A stretch of DNA of 57,622 bases, from IMG/VR virus record IMGVR_UViG_3300015360_000048, positions 1-57,622 of that record; one strand, written 5' to 3'. The notes below the pieces were generated by a model. The model did not search any database. It was not told where the DNA came from and saw nothing but the letters and a program-made list of their open reading frames with translations. Each line of letters starts with the position of its first letter. Within the stretch, counting starts at the first letter, position 1. This stretch comes from a virus. The position numbers were made by a program, and so were the translations under genes. Shown piece after piece: positions 49,759 to 57,462 of this stretch.

Positions 49759-51356
49759 GTGATTCTATCCTCTTTTTCTTCTGCTTTGTCTGCATTTTCT
49801 ATTTTCTTTGGCGATGGTTTCTTTTGTATATCTAGATTTCCATTCGCGCCGATTGGATTTCCGCTTTCATCAACAAGTGGATTCTCTTCATTTTCTTTAG
49901 TCATTTCGTCCAGAAGCTCATCCCACTCTTCTTCTGAGATTTGTAGGATGTTCTTTCTAACCCAATTTCTAGAAACAAACTTACCAATCAATGGCGATAC
50001 GGCTTCGAATGTTGTGATTCTCTGATTCCAGATTTCTGACCATTTGAATTCTGTGAAGAAGTTATCTTCTAGGAAGTCAAACGATAATTCCTGCTTCATC
50101 TCTTCCCATTCTTTAAGAGTCAAGACACCCTTAATAACCAACTGGTCACCTAGGATGTTTTCAAAGAGATAAGAGAAACGCTTTCTTAGTCTTGAGATGA
50201 ATTTACCAAAACGCAATTCGTCTCTTGTGATTTCTGATGCTCTGCCAAGATTAAAGTTCTGGGACGATTCCAAACGTGAAACTGGAACCTTTAAGGCTTC
50301 ATACAGTTTCTTCTTAAAATATTGAACGTCGTCCATCTGGCCAAGGTTACCACCTTCAGCTAGAACGTCGACCGTTGTTCCCTTACCGTCTCTCTTTGCA
50401 AACCACAAGTCATCAAGCATAGACATAAATCTACGTCTGTCTTGAACTTCACCAGTGGTTACATCGTATTGAATCTTCTTAGTCATGCGGTTCATTGTTT
50501 CTTGCATGAACTGCTCCGCCTTCTGCTTAGGAAGCATTGGAGGAATTTCTACGTTGAATACTCTCTTTTCAGAAGCTCTGGCTAGACGGTAGATAACTAC
50601 GGAGTCTTCCATCATTCTCAATTGGTTGAATGGTTTAATTGATTCTTGAAGATGAGATAAAACAACGGTATTCGTAATATCCAAAATGCCCGAGTGCACG
50701 TAAGTGATCGAGTCTGGGGCAATCTTCAAACCTTCTGGATGTGTGGTTTGTATGCCATTTGGATTGTAGATATAGAACTCATAATATTTCTTATTTACTT
50801 CGGTACCTGAGACGAACTTTTTTGATTTACGTTTTACTTCGTCTCGTACCTTCTTGATCTTTCTAGGATCAATATTTCTTAATTCTTTGATGCCCTTCTT
50901 AGGGTCTTTTGTGTCGATTACTTTGTGATAATAGAGTCTGCCATCAACATACCATCTTCTAAAGATTTCATAGCAATCGTTTTTGAAGTTGAGCATCTTT
51001 AGGATGTTATCAAATTCGCCTCTGATTTGCTTCTGCACGGCCTCTGAAATGTTAGTACAGTTTTCCATATTAAGTTCGACTGGGACAACATCTTCGTCGT
51101 AAGAGAAGGCTTCATTGATAATGTCATCAATTGCCTTTTCGATTTCAGGCTGTGCTGCAATTTCACGATATTTAGATATAAGAAGTATTTCGTCTTTTGG
51201 GGCGGCATCTGAGTTGATACCATAAGAAACGAAACCATTAGTGGATAAGTCAAACGAGCCATCTTGATTTGCATCTTCGACGAACGTTTGGACGGATTCT
51301 TGTTTACCTTCGTCTTCTTTCTTTTGACGAATTATGCTGTACCCAAAAAAATTCAT
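49743..51356 (-). CDS. 20: Portal protein, T4 gp20-like
   Basis: The 537-residue portal shows EIEKAIDDIINEAFSYDEDV, LNFKNDCYEIFRRWYVDGRL, YHKVIDTKDPKKGIKELR, and a later region FNLGRASEITRDELRFGKFI, all gp20 hallmarks. Near the size of T4 gp20 (524). It forms the dodecameric DNA entry channel. The C-terminus is charged. It overlaps the gene at 49330 by 16 bases. Confidence 0.95.
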   Translation of the reverse strand: MNFFGYSIIRQKKEDEGKQESVQTFVEDANQDGSFDLSTNGFVSYGINSDAAPKDEILLISKYREIAAQPEIEKAIDDIINEAFSYDEDVVPVELNMENCTNISEAVQKQIRGEFDNILKMLNFKNDCYEIFRRWYVDGRLYYHKVIDTKDPKKGIKELRNIDPRKIKKVRDEVKRKSKKFVSGTEVNKKYYEFYIYNPNGIQTTHPEGLKIAPDSITYVHSGILDITNTVVLSHLQESIKPFNQLRMMEDSVVIYRLARASEKRVFNVEIPPMLPKQKAEQFMQETMNRMTKKIQYDVTTGEVQDRRRFMSMLDDLWFAKRDGKGTTVDVLAEGGNLGQMDDVQYFKKKLYEALKVPVSRLESSQNFNLGRASEITRDELRFGKFISRLRKRFSYLFENILGDQLVIKGVLTLKEWEEMKQELSFDFLEDNFFTEFKWSEIWNQRITTFEAVSPLIGKFVSRNWVRKNILQISEEEWDELLDEMTKENEENPLVDESGNPIGANGNLDIQKKPSPKKIENADKAEEKEDRITWEME

Positions 51357-51386
51357 GGTTTACCTGTTCTTTCTGAAAGGGGCGCC

Positions 51387-51938
51387 TTAGATGGCGCCGC
51401 CTGCGTTTCCTGTAATCGAGGAATCGTCTGTGATCCAGTAATCTACCGAGAAAGTAACCTGGAATGTTTGAACTTCATCAGTGCCCCAATCTAGGGAGGT
51501 TTCACCGATTGCAGTTGGCCAGAGACCAACCATCTTATAAGTTCTGAGATCGCTATTGCCTTGGCTGATTGCTGTAACTTCAGCAACCGACTTGTAAAGA
51601 GAAGGTTCAGAAGAAGGCAGTCTACGAGTGTTGCCTTCTGGGCTGTTGATAGCATTGTGCCATTCTTCCATAGCGTTCTTGATTCTAAAATCTTCATCGC
51701 TGTAGATTGTAACTGTCCAATCTTCGTAGTTCTGAGTTACACCGGCAACCTTAATGGCACGACCGAAGTATGAAAGAGAGATTGGATTGATTGTTCTTTG
51801 TGGAAGCGTTGCTGCTCTGCACATAAATGGTAGAGTGCTGTCTGCAATGCCATTGACAGGGTTTGTCAATTTCACACGGAACAGGTCTGCTCTGGCGCCG
51901 CCGAACTTCATTGCTGATCTAAATTCGTTGATATTCAT
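51387..51938 (-). CDS. 19: Tail tube protein, T4 gp19-like
   Basis: The 183-residue protein shows MNINEFRSAMKFGGARADLF, LPFMCRAATLP, YEDWTVTIYSDEDF then IRNAMEEWHN-like text (IKNAMEEWHNAINS), and a terminal Gly/Ala-rich end. It resembles T4 gp19 (163) and forms the inner tail tube. Late promoter upstream at 51965..51972 with an AGGAG ribosome binding site. Confidence 0.93.
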   Translation of the reverse strand: MNINEFRSAMKFGGARADLFRVKLTNPVNGIADSTLPFMCRAATLPQRTINPISLSYFGRAIKVAGVTQNYEDWTVTIYSDEDFRIKNAMEEWHNAINSPEGNTRRLPSSEPSLYKSVAEVTAISQGNSDLRTYKMVGLWPTAIGETSLDWGTDEVQTFQVTFSVDYWITDDSSITGNAGGAI

Positions 51939-51964
51939 CTTTTAATTGACTCCTGTTATTTTCT

Positions 51965-51972
51965 TATTTATA
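51965..51972 (-). promoter_or_regulatory. T4-type late promoter of gp19
   Basis: TATAAATA on the minus strand, about 27 bases upstream of the gp19 ATG, just downstream of the 51986 gene. Confidence 0.8.
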
Positions 51973-51985
51973 ACGATTTCTTGGA

Positions 51986-52414
51986 TTATTTCCCGCACCA
52001 CCATTTGTAGGCTTTGACTCCGTCCATGCCAAGTAGACGATCACCATCTAGAACAAGCCATGATTGTCTGCTTGTTACACCATTGCTACCACCATCTGGA
52101 TGGGTGTATGAAATGCTATAACTATGTGAAGCCATTTTACCTGTTTCTTTGTTCTTGGCGATTAAAATATCGAATTCACCATTTTTGAACCAAAGGCTCA
52201 TCGCGCCTGAAAATTTGACAACTCCTGAGAAGCTCACAGTATTCTCGCCCGAGCCCCTAGCTGGACCGACACTGGTCACTTGGAGATCATATTGTTTGCT
52301 CAAGACTGATTTAATCTTGGCTACGTCTTGAGTTGTCAAGACGTCTTGATCATCGTCACCTTTGCCTTCTTTTAGAACTGCTTTTTCTAAATCTACAAAT
52401 TTCTTGAATGACAT
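51986..52414 (-). CDS. Putative virion-associated protein
   Basis: The 142-residue protein starts at ATG 52414 (MSFKKFVDLEKAVLKEGKGD), which overlaps the stop of the NUMOD3 remnant (TGATG). AAAGGAAACGG precedes the ATG. The opening resembles T4 capsid-targeting peptides. The body is beta-rich, with LWFKNGEFDILIAKNKETG and a C-terminal Trp-rich KAYKWWCGK. Between tube and sheath genes. No family recognised. Confidence 0.7.
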   Translation of the reverse strand: MSFKKFVDLEKAVLKEGKGDDDQDVLTTQDVAKIKSVLSKQYDLQVTSVGPARGSGENTVSFSGVVKFSGAMSLWFKNGEFDILIAKNKETGKMASHSYSISYTHPDGGSNGVTSRQSWLVLDGDRLLGMDGVKAYKWWCGK

Positions 52415-52572
52415 CAACCGTTTCCTTTTCTTCTTTGCCAAGCAGCTTTTAAAACTAAGCTCTTGTGCAGTTTCATTTCGGGTGTCTGCTTAACTGATTT
52501 CTTTGCATTGACTTCAGCCGAGTATTTCTTCCCTATATTAGCTAGACTAATATTTCTTCTGTGTTCAGCTAA
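52414..52572 (-). pseudogene. NUMOD3-containing homing-endonuclease remnant
   Basis: The frame reads AEHRRNISLANIGKKYS and continues with lysine-rich helix repeats, the NUMOD3-type DNA-binding motif of GIY-YIG/HNH homing endonucleases. It has no proper start (a stop codon comes just before) and no nuclease domain, so it looks like the decayed 3' end of an intron-less homing gene. It lies directly after the gp18 stop. Confidence 0.6.
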
Positions 52573-52583
52573 TTATGTTACTT

Positions 52584-54506
52584 TTAGCCCCCAAATTTTC
52601 CAACGATTTCGGAGAACTCTACGCCAGTTCTTGTTGCTACGAAGTTCAATCTAATGAATTCTGCAACTCTCGCTGGCTTAATGTAAATATCACCAACCAA
52701 TTCGTTTCTATCAATAACTTCTGGTGTGTTGTTTGAATCGTCGCAAACAACTAGGAAGTCATAAATACCACGACGACCTTTGATGTCTCTTAGGTACGGT
52801 TCGACCATGTTACGGAACTGAGCTCTTGTAAATTCGTCGTTGAATTCGAATAGCAAGTATTTAGAAGCTCTGGAGATCGCTTTTTCAAGAACGATAAACA
52901 ATCTACGGACGTTAATACGATCGAATGCCGATGGCTTCGAAAGTAGTGTCTTCTGTCCGAAGAGAACCGTGCCGTCGCCGGGTGAGGTGAAGACTGGGTT
53001 TACGTTGTTCTTGTATAGATAATCTCTATCTGCCTGACTTGGGCTCCAAGCCAATTTGAAGATGTTCTTGATCTGGCCTCTGTTGAAACCAGCAGCAGCC
53101 CACCATGCATCTCTTTCTTCGTCAGTCTTTACGTGTATACCGCCGATGTCTCCGTTCATTGGAAGATAACGATATACGTCGTTGTAACGATCGTATTGAT
53201 ATTTCCAGTTGTTATCCAAAGCCGCATAAGAGGTGACAGGCAAGGTGTTTCTGAAGTTGACAACGTCAACTGCTTCATCACCTGCGTTGTTTACGCAATA
53301 TGCTTTTGGTGGAGAGAAGAATGCTACGCAATCCATTCTTGGTTCGCAGATGTTATTGATAATATGCGAGGCCACTGTTTGGTTTGCTGCGGCACCAATG
53401 ATAATAGAAACTTCAACGTCGTCCTTGTTACTGAACAAGTTGAACCCTCTAATTCTTTGTGCATTGCCGATAGCTGCGCCATCTTTACCACCTACCAACG
53501 AAGTGTTGATTGGTAAGGCATAAGCACCGAAGGCACTTACCTTAGTCGCTCCAATGTTTGTTACCAAACCTGAATGACCACTCCAATAAATGAACTTCGA
53601 TCTTTGTCTGATCTGTTCTTTGTAATAGTTCAGAGTACCGTCATCTAGCTTTGCGTCACTAGCTTTTGAAACTTTGTCGTAAACTTCTAGAATCGTGTTA
53701 CGCTGCCCTGTCCATTCACCATCTTCGTCAATTACAACGATGTGCATTTCATCATTTGTACCATTCGATACAGTTGCTGAATCTGAGGTTCCTGGAGCTA
53801 CACCAACTTCGTTATACCATTCCCAACGACGTGCTACTGAGGCCTGTGCTGATGCACCGACTACGTGTCTTGTCGTGGTTGTGGCTGAAGTGTTAGAAAC
53901 GATTGTTGAAACCTTTAGAGTTTCGTTTGCAATTACGATCAAATCGCCTACTGTCAACTGTGTGGTGAACAATGTAGAAACACCAGTAATCGTTGAACCG
54001 TTAGCTGAAACCGACATTGTGCCAGTCAAGGTAGACTGGAAGGCAGCAGCTGAAGGGCAAATCGAAACTCTTAGTGAGTTACCCATTGCTCCTGGATATT
54101 TAGCAATCCAACCACCTGTTCCGTATGTAGACTGGAGTGAACCGTCTGCGTACTGGGTGTCGTATTGATCTTCGTTCTTTACCAAGAAGCCGCTTGAGTT
54201 AGCAGCGGTTGCGTTCTTAGCTCTGAGCGATGTGTTTGCGTTTTCTTCATCAACAACACGAACAACCCATAGCTTGTCGCCGTATGCCAAGAAGTTAGCA
54301 GCGGTGAACCAATCTTCAGCATTGGTTGTGTTTGGCTTCCAAAATTGAGAAGCTAGTTCTGTTTCTGAGTCCGTCAACATTCTTTGATTGACAGGCCCCC
54401 ATTGGAACATGCCGGCAAAACCGCCTTCAGTCGTTGAGACGCCTGGTACGATATTCGTAAAATCAAACTCGCGGACTTTCACGCCGGGTGATAGCATTGT
54501 GGCCAT
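52584..54506 (-). CDS. 18: Contractile tail sheath protein, T4 gp18-like
   Basis: The 640-residue sheath protein starts MATMLSPGVKVREFDFTNIV with GVSTTEGGFAGMF. Signatures include QRSKFIYWSGHSGL and a C-terminal domain with DGTVLFGQKTLLSKPSAFDRI, then VRRLFIVLEKAISRASKYLL. Size is close to T4 gp18 (659). A variable Thr/Ser/Asn-rich insert sits at about 150-260. Late promoter at 54541..54548. Confidence 0.96.
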   Translation of the reverse strand: MATMLSPGVKVREFDFTNIVPGVSTTEGGFAGMFQWGPVNQRMLTDSETELASQFWKPNTTNAEDWFTAANFLAYGDKLWVVRVVDEENANTSLRAKNATAANSSGFLVKNEDQYDTQYADGSLQSTYGTGGWIAKYPGAMGNSLRVSICPSAAAFQSTLTGTMSVSANGSTITGVSTLFTTQLTVGDLIVIANETLKVSTIVSNTSATTTTRHVVGASAQASVARRWEWYNEVGVAPGTSDSATVSNGTNDEMHIVVIDEDGEWTGQRNTILEVYDKVSKASDAKLDDGTLNYYKEQIRQRSKFIYWSGHSGLVTNIGATKVSAFGAYALPINTSLVGGKDGAAIGNAQRIRGFNLFSNKDDVEVSIIIGAAANQTVASHIINNICEPRMDCVAFFSPPKAYCVNNAGDEAVDVVNFRNTLPVTSYAALDNNWKYQYDRYNDVYRYLPMNGDIGGIHVKTDEERDAWWAAAGFNRGQIKNIFKLAWSPSQADRDYLYKNNVNPVFTSPGDGTVLFGQKTLLSKPSAFDRINVRRLFIVLEKAISRASKYLLFEFNDEFTRAQFRNMVEPYLRDIKGRRGIYDFLVVCDDSNNTPEVIDRNELVGDIYIKPARVAEFIRLNFVATRTGVEFSEIVGKFGG

Positions 54507-54540
54507 TTTTAAGACTCCTTCTATGACTTAATCTTTCAAT

Positions 54541-54548
54541 TATTTATA
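54541..54548 (-). promoter_or_regulatory. T4-type late promoter of gp18
   Basis: TATAAATA on the minus strand, about 34 bases upstream of the gp18 ATG, which is preceded by a GGAGT ribosome binding site. Confidence 0.85.
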
Positions 54549-54605
54549 AAAAAGGATGATTTAGAAGCTCGTCAGAATGGGCTTCAGATTTATAATAAAT
54601 AAACG

Positions 54606-54866
54606 ATGGAGGAAATTAAGAAACCACGCAATAAATCAGGAATGTTTGGCAAAAGACACTCTGCCGAGACTAGAAAGAAGCTATCTGAGAAGGCCAAATC
54701 ATATAAAAGCCCCAACCCAAACGGGCATTCAACCGGTACAAAGAAGAAAATCTCCCAATACAGGAAGAACTCGGTGTGGATTCATAAGGGAAATACAGAA
54801 AAAAGCGTCTTAAAATCAGAATTAATCTTCTGGGAAGATGCTGGTTGGTTGAAAGGAAGACGTTGA
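54606..54866 (+). CDS. NUMOD3-domain small DNA-binding protein
   Basis: The 86-residue protein contains GMFGKRHSAETRKKLSEKAK, a NUMOD3 helix repeat, and ends with a KSELIFWEDAGWLKGRR module typical of sequence-specific modules in homing endonucleases. No nuclease domain is present, so it is either a free-standing DNA-binding module or a remnant. It is oriented opposite to gp18, with a second NUMOD3 fragment at the other end of gp18. Confidence 0.7.
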   Translation: MEEIKKPRNKSGMFGKRHSAETRKKLSEKAKSYKSPNPNGHSTGTKKKISQYRKNSVWIHKGNTEKSVLKSELIFWEDAGWLKGRR

Positions 54867-54891
54867 CAAGTTCATAAAGTTCATTTATAGT
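54863..54891 (+). promoter_or_regulatory. Sigma70-type promoter
   Basis: TTGACA, a 17-base spacer, TATAGT. The start is predicted at about 54898. The downstream gene then begins at ATG 54915 with TGGAG at good spacing, and the ATG at 54900 would be leaderless. Confidence 0.7.
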
Positions 54892-54914
54892 TTGGTTATA
54901 TGTGGAGCATGAGC

Positions 54915-55271
54915 ATGCTAAATTCTGAGATAGTCCAATTTAACGTTCAACGTAAAGCGGCCATCATCGCAAAATCCAAGTTCGTTGGAACGCCCAAGAT
55001 ACGGGAACAGTTCGTTGTTCGTTGTGATTCGAAGCGACCTTTCGACTCAAAGGCAATCAATCGTCATACAGGCCAATTCGAAAAAGGTGTCGTGGTAAAT
55101 TTTCAAGATCTCTCAGGCAACCTAATTGTTTGGTTTGCTAGTGCATCCACTGGCGAGCTTGAAGTCGGTAAGTATTATGTCGTTGAAGGCAGCGTCAAAG
55201 ATCATATGCCTTCAATAAAATGGGGCAATCAAACCTTAATTAATCGTGTCAAAGTGATACATGAATATTGA
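54915..55271 (+). CDS. Small protein of unknown function, OB-like
   Basis: The 118-residue protein, MLNSEIVQFNVQRKAAIIAK, is beta-rich with NFQDLSGNLIVWFASAST, GKYYVVEGSVKDH and INRVKVIHEY, a pattern like a small OB fold for nucleic-acid binding. This is shape-based inference only. It overlaps the next gene by 11 bases. Confidence 0.65.
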   Translation: MLNSEIVQFNVQRKAAIIAKSKFVGTPKIREQFVVRCDSKRPFDSKAINRHTGQFEKGVVVNFQDLSGNLIVWFASASTGELEVGKYYVVEGSVKDHMPSIKWGNQTLINRVKVIHEY

Positions 55272-55857
55272 AGATGTATATTCCATATCCCATTCTCAGT
55301 TGCGTATTCTTATGCAGATACTGACGAACGGGAAGCAGAAAGACTTCTTCCGGGATGTCTTCATAGCCAGTAATTTGCCAAGATGCGAATGGCTTCGCCA
55401 AGGCATGCTTGAACCAGACAAAGATTCCTGCCCAGAAGAAAACTTTATCTTCTGCACTCACAGTTTTCAGTATCGGCATTTTGAGGATCACATAAACTCG
55501 TGTCAGCAGATTGGCCGTATCGCAAGACCAGAAATTGTCAACCAGGATGAAAGGTCAGTGCTTTTGTTTCGCACTGACGAACTCAAGAAAGAAATAACTG
55601 GTTTCGCACATCAGGAAACAAAGCATGCCAAAGCAGCGTACGCAAAACGCATGGAAGAAGCCATCAAGTTCAAGCTCTTGGCAATGCCAGTGAACGATAT
55701 CAATGATATTAAATATCTTCTGCCAGATCGGCGTCTGTGGAACATATATCATTTCCATTCTGATATCTTCTTATATTCAGGACATTCAATCGCGGCCACT
55801 CAGGATTTTCAATGGGAGCGTGATTACTCAGCTTCAAGAAGGTGGGATTTCAAGTAA
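55261..55857 (+). CDS. Protein of unknown function
   Basis: The 198-residue protein shows a HFEDHINSCQQIGRIARPE region and a C-terminal RRLWNIYHFHSDIFLYSGHS. Several His, Cys and Asp residues could bind metal. I do not recognise the family. It overlaps the upstream gene and precedes the tmRNA gene. Confidence 0.6.
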   Translation: MNIEDVYSISHSQLRILMQILTNGKQKDFFRDVFIASNLPRCEWLRQGMLEPDKDSCPEENFIFCTHSFQYRHFEDHINSCQQIGRIARPEIVNQDERSVLLFRTDELKKEITGFAHQETKHAKAAYAKRMEEAIKFKLLAMPVNDINDIKYLLPDRRLWNIYHFHSDIFLYSGHSIAATQDFQWERDYSASRRWDFK

Positions 55858-55888
55858 AGAAGACATTTACTTTCCTTCAAGAACCTGT

Positions 55889-55896
55889 TATAAATA
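55889..55896 (+). promoter_or_regulatory. Late-promoter-like site upstream of tmRNA
   Basis: TATAAATA on the plus strand, about 20-30 bases before the acceptor part of the tmRNA. A TTGACG element at 55905 lies near it, so an early promoter cannot be excluded. Confidence 0.5.
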
Positions 55897-55909
55897 ATAT
55901 GCAGTTGAC

Positions 55910-56129
55910 GTTTGTATAGGTTGAGATAGAAATTCAAGACTCGGGGGCAGTACCCGACGCCTCCACCATTTATGGGGGCGACATAGGATCGATTGGGTTT
56001 ATTAAGGCTTTCTAGAGTTTACTGCAAAAGACTAAATGGAGCACATAACGTGAACCATGAATTCGAGTACGCGCAAGCCGCGTAAGCGAACTTCGGGGAG
56101 GCCCTCTGCCTAGCAACAGAAGTGAGGGC
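55910..56129 (+). ncRNA. ssrA: Circularly permuted tmRNA
   Basis: The 3' acceptor part comes first: T arm TCGGG-GGCAGTA-CCCGA, acceptor CGCCTCC, A, CCA (ending 55968). A TTTAT linker follows, then the 5' part GGGGGCGACATAGGATCGA (from 55974). The acceptor strands pair 7 of 7, with G-U at position 3-70, the alanine identity pair. This layout is the two-piece permuted tmRNA of alphaproteobacteria. A tag frame (GCA at 56041 to TAA at 56085) encodes AHNVNHEFEYAQAA, ending in QAA rather than the common LAA/VAA. It should tag and release stalled nascent peptides. The exact 5' end and the processed pieces are not certain. A GCCCTC/GAGGGC stem with T5 closes the gene. Confidence 0.88.
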
Positions 56130-56143
56130 ACTAATTTTTGTTA

Positions 56144-56698
56144 ATGGAGTCCAATTTGACCAGCGAAACCCACAAAGCATTTACCAGAACCCAGATCGAT
56201 AAGTTTAATGTGGCCGTTGAACAGGCGACCAAGATTTGTGAATCTGATGAAATCATTGACTGGTTGGCCCAGCATGGCGTACCAAAAGAGTTCTCTGAAG
56301 AACATCTGTGCCGTGCAGACAGCAATATCTTTTACATCTTCATCAATCCCCCAAATGAAAAGTTCGAACGGAAGAAGCCAATTTACTTCTTCAGAAACGA
56401 AAAGATCAATGAGTTTTTGATCTACGTCAAGAATTCGGTTCATACAAAGGATTTAGATCTTGAAAGCATGAAAGCTACCAGCACTGGTACGCTCACTTCT
56501 CACTTCTGCTTTGTAAACGGCATGGTGAAAGACATCTCTTCGGCGAATGTTTACTTCCAATTCGTGAACCAATTGTGCTTCTACTCGTTCAAGGAAAAGC
56601 AGTATTATTTCCCTGACGCTGTTATGTATGATGTGGTAAACCGTGAAAAGATCAAAAACCCATTGTTTGATCCGAAGACGGAAAAGATAGCTGCCTAA
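56144..56698 (+). CDS. Protein of unknown function after the tmRNA
   Basis: The 184-residue protein, MESNLTSETHKAFTRTQIDK, starts just after the tmRNA terminator with no clear ribosome binding site. It shows a globular, aromatic-rich middle (FYIFINPPNEKFERKKPIYF) and a charged end. No family recognised. It might be translated from a separate transcript not seen here. Confidence 0.6.
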   Translation: MESNLTSETHKAFTRTQIDKFNVAVEQATKICESDEIIDWLAQHGVPKEFSEEHLCRADSNIFYIFINPPNEKFERKKPIYFFRNEKINEFLIYVKNSVHTKDLDLESMKATSTGTLTSHFCFVNGMVKDISSANVYFQFVNQLCFYSFKEKQYYFPDAVMYDVVNREKIKNPLFDPKTEKIAA

Positions 56699-56733
56699 CC
56701 ATTTCAATTTATCTCCAGCCTTGGTATTATGAC

Positions 56734-57462
56734 GTGAAATTATCACACCAACAAGCGATAGAAGGTTTCGTACGCATCCTACGTTCGTTTGCTGAAACCC
56801 CTTTAATCAGTTCGAATTTCCCAGAAAGTATTGATAAGCTGCCAGTTGTTTTTTCTGGAGGCATAATCAATATCCTAGGGGATACGAATTTTGGTGATAT
56901 AGATATGTTCGTCTATAAGCCAGAAGTTTTCTCACCTTACGGTTCAGCGTGGGAAAACTTCAGGGCAAATCAAGGAAGCACTCTTACGATGAATAACACG
57001 CCGGTGGGCGATATGAATTCCCCTCTATTTGTTTCGAGAACGTTTAAGAGCCTGAATTTAGAAATCAGGCAAGAACATAGATCTGGAATGCTGCGCTGGC
57101 AAGAACAAGCGAAGCTAAATGTAATCATTCCAGATAGATATATCCATCCACTGGAAATCGTGGCCAATTTCGATTTTGCGAATATCCAATGGTATTATGA
57201 TGTTGGTAAAGACGAAATGCATATGCCAGATTATGTTTTCGAGGCTGTAATCAACAAACGCTTAGAAGTTGGGAATCATTACAGATTCAATCTTCCAGGT
57301 GAGGAACCACAAAGAATTAAGCGCATTCTAAAATATGAACGCCGTGGCTACAAACTTTCAGATGCTATATGCAATTATCTTGGAAAGAATCAAGGGATTG
57401 TGAATCTTGTCAGAGAAGATGAAAAAAGAGTAATGAGAAGAATGATAGAGCCAAAGCCATGA
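56734..57462 (+). CDS. Nucleotidyltransferase-fold protein (Pol-beta-like)
   Basis: The 242-residue protein shows FSGGIINILGDTNFGDIDMFV (about 42-62), a GG...GDIDMF pattern of the Pol-beta nucleotidyltransferase superfamily, with the two catalytic acidic residues. It could add nucleotides to RNA or protein, but the rest does not name a subgroup. It starts with GTG at 56734. Confidence 0.7.
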   Translation: MKLSHQQAIEGFVRILRSFAETPLISSNFPESIDKLPVVFSGGIINILGDTNFGDIDMFVYKPEVFSPYGSAWENFRANQGSTLTMNNTPVGDMNSPLFVSRTFKSLNLEIRQEHRSGMLRWQEQAKLNVIIPDRYIHPLEIVANFDFANIQWYYDVGKDEMHMPDYVFEAVINKRLEVGNHYRFNLPGEEPQRIKRILKYERRGYKLSDAICNYLGKNQGIVNLVREDEKRVMRRMIEPKP

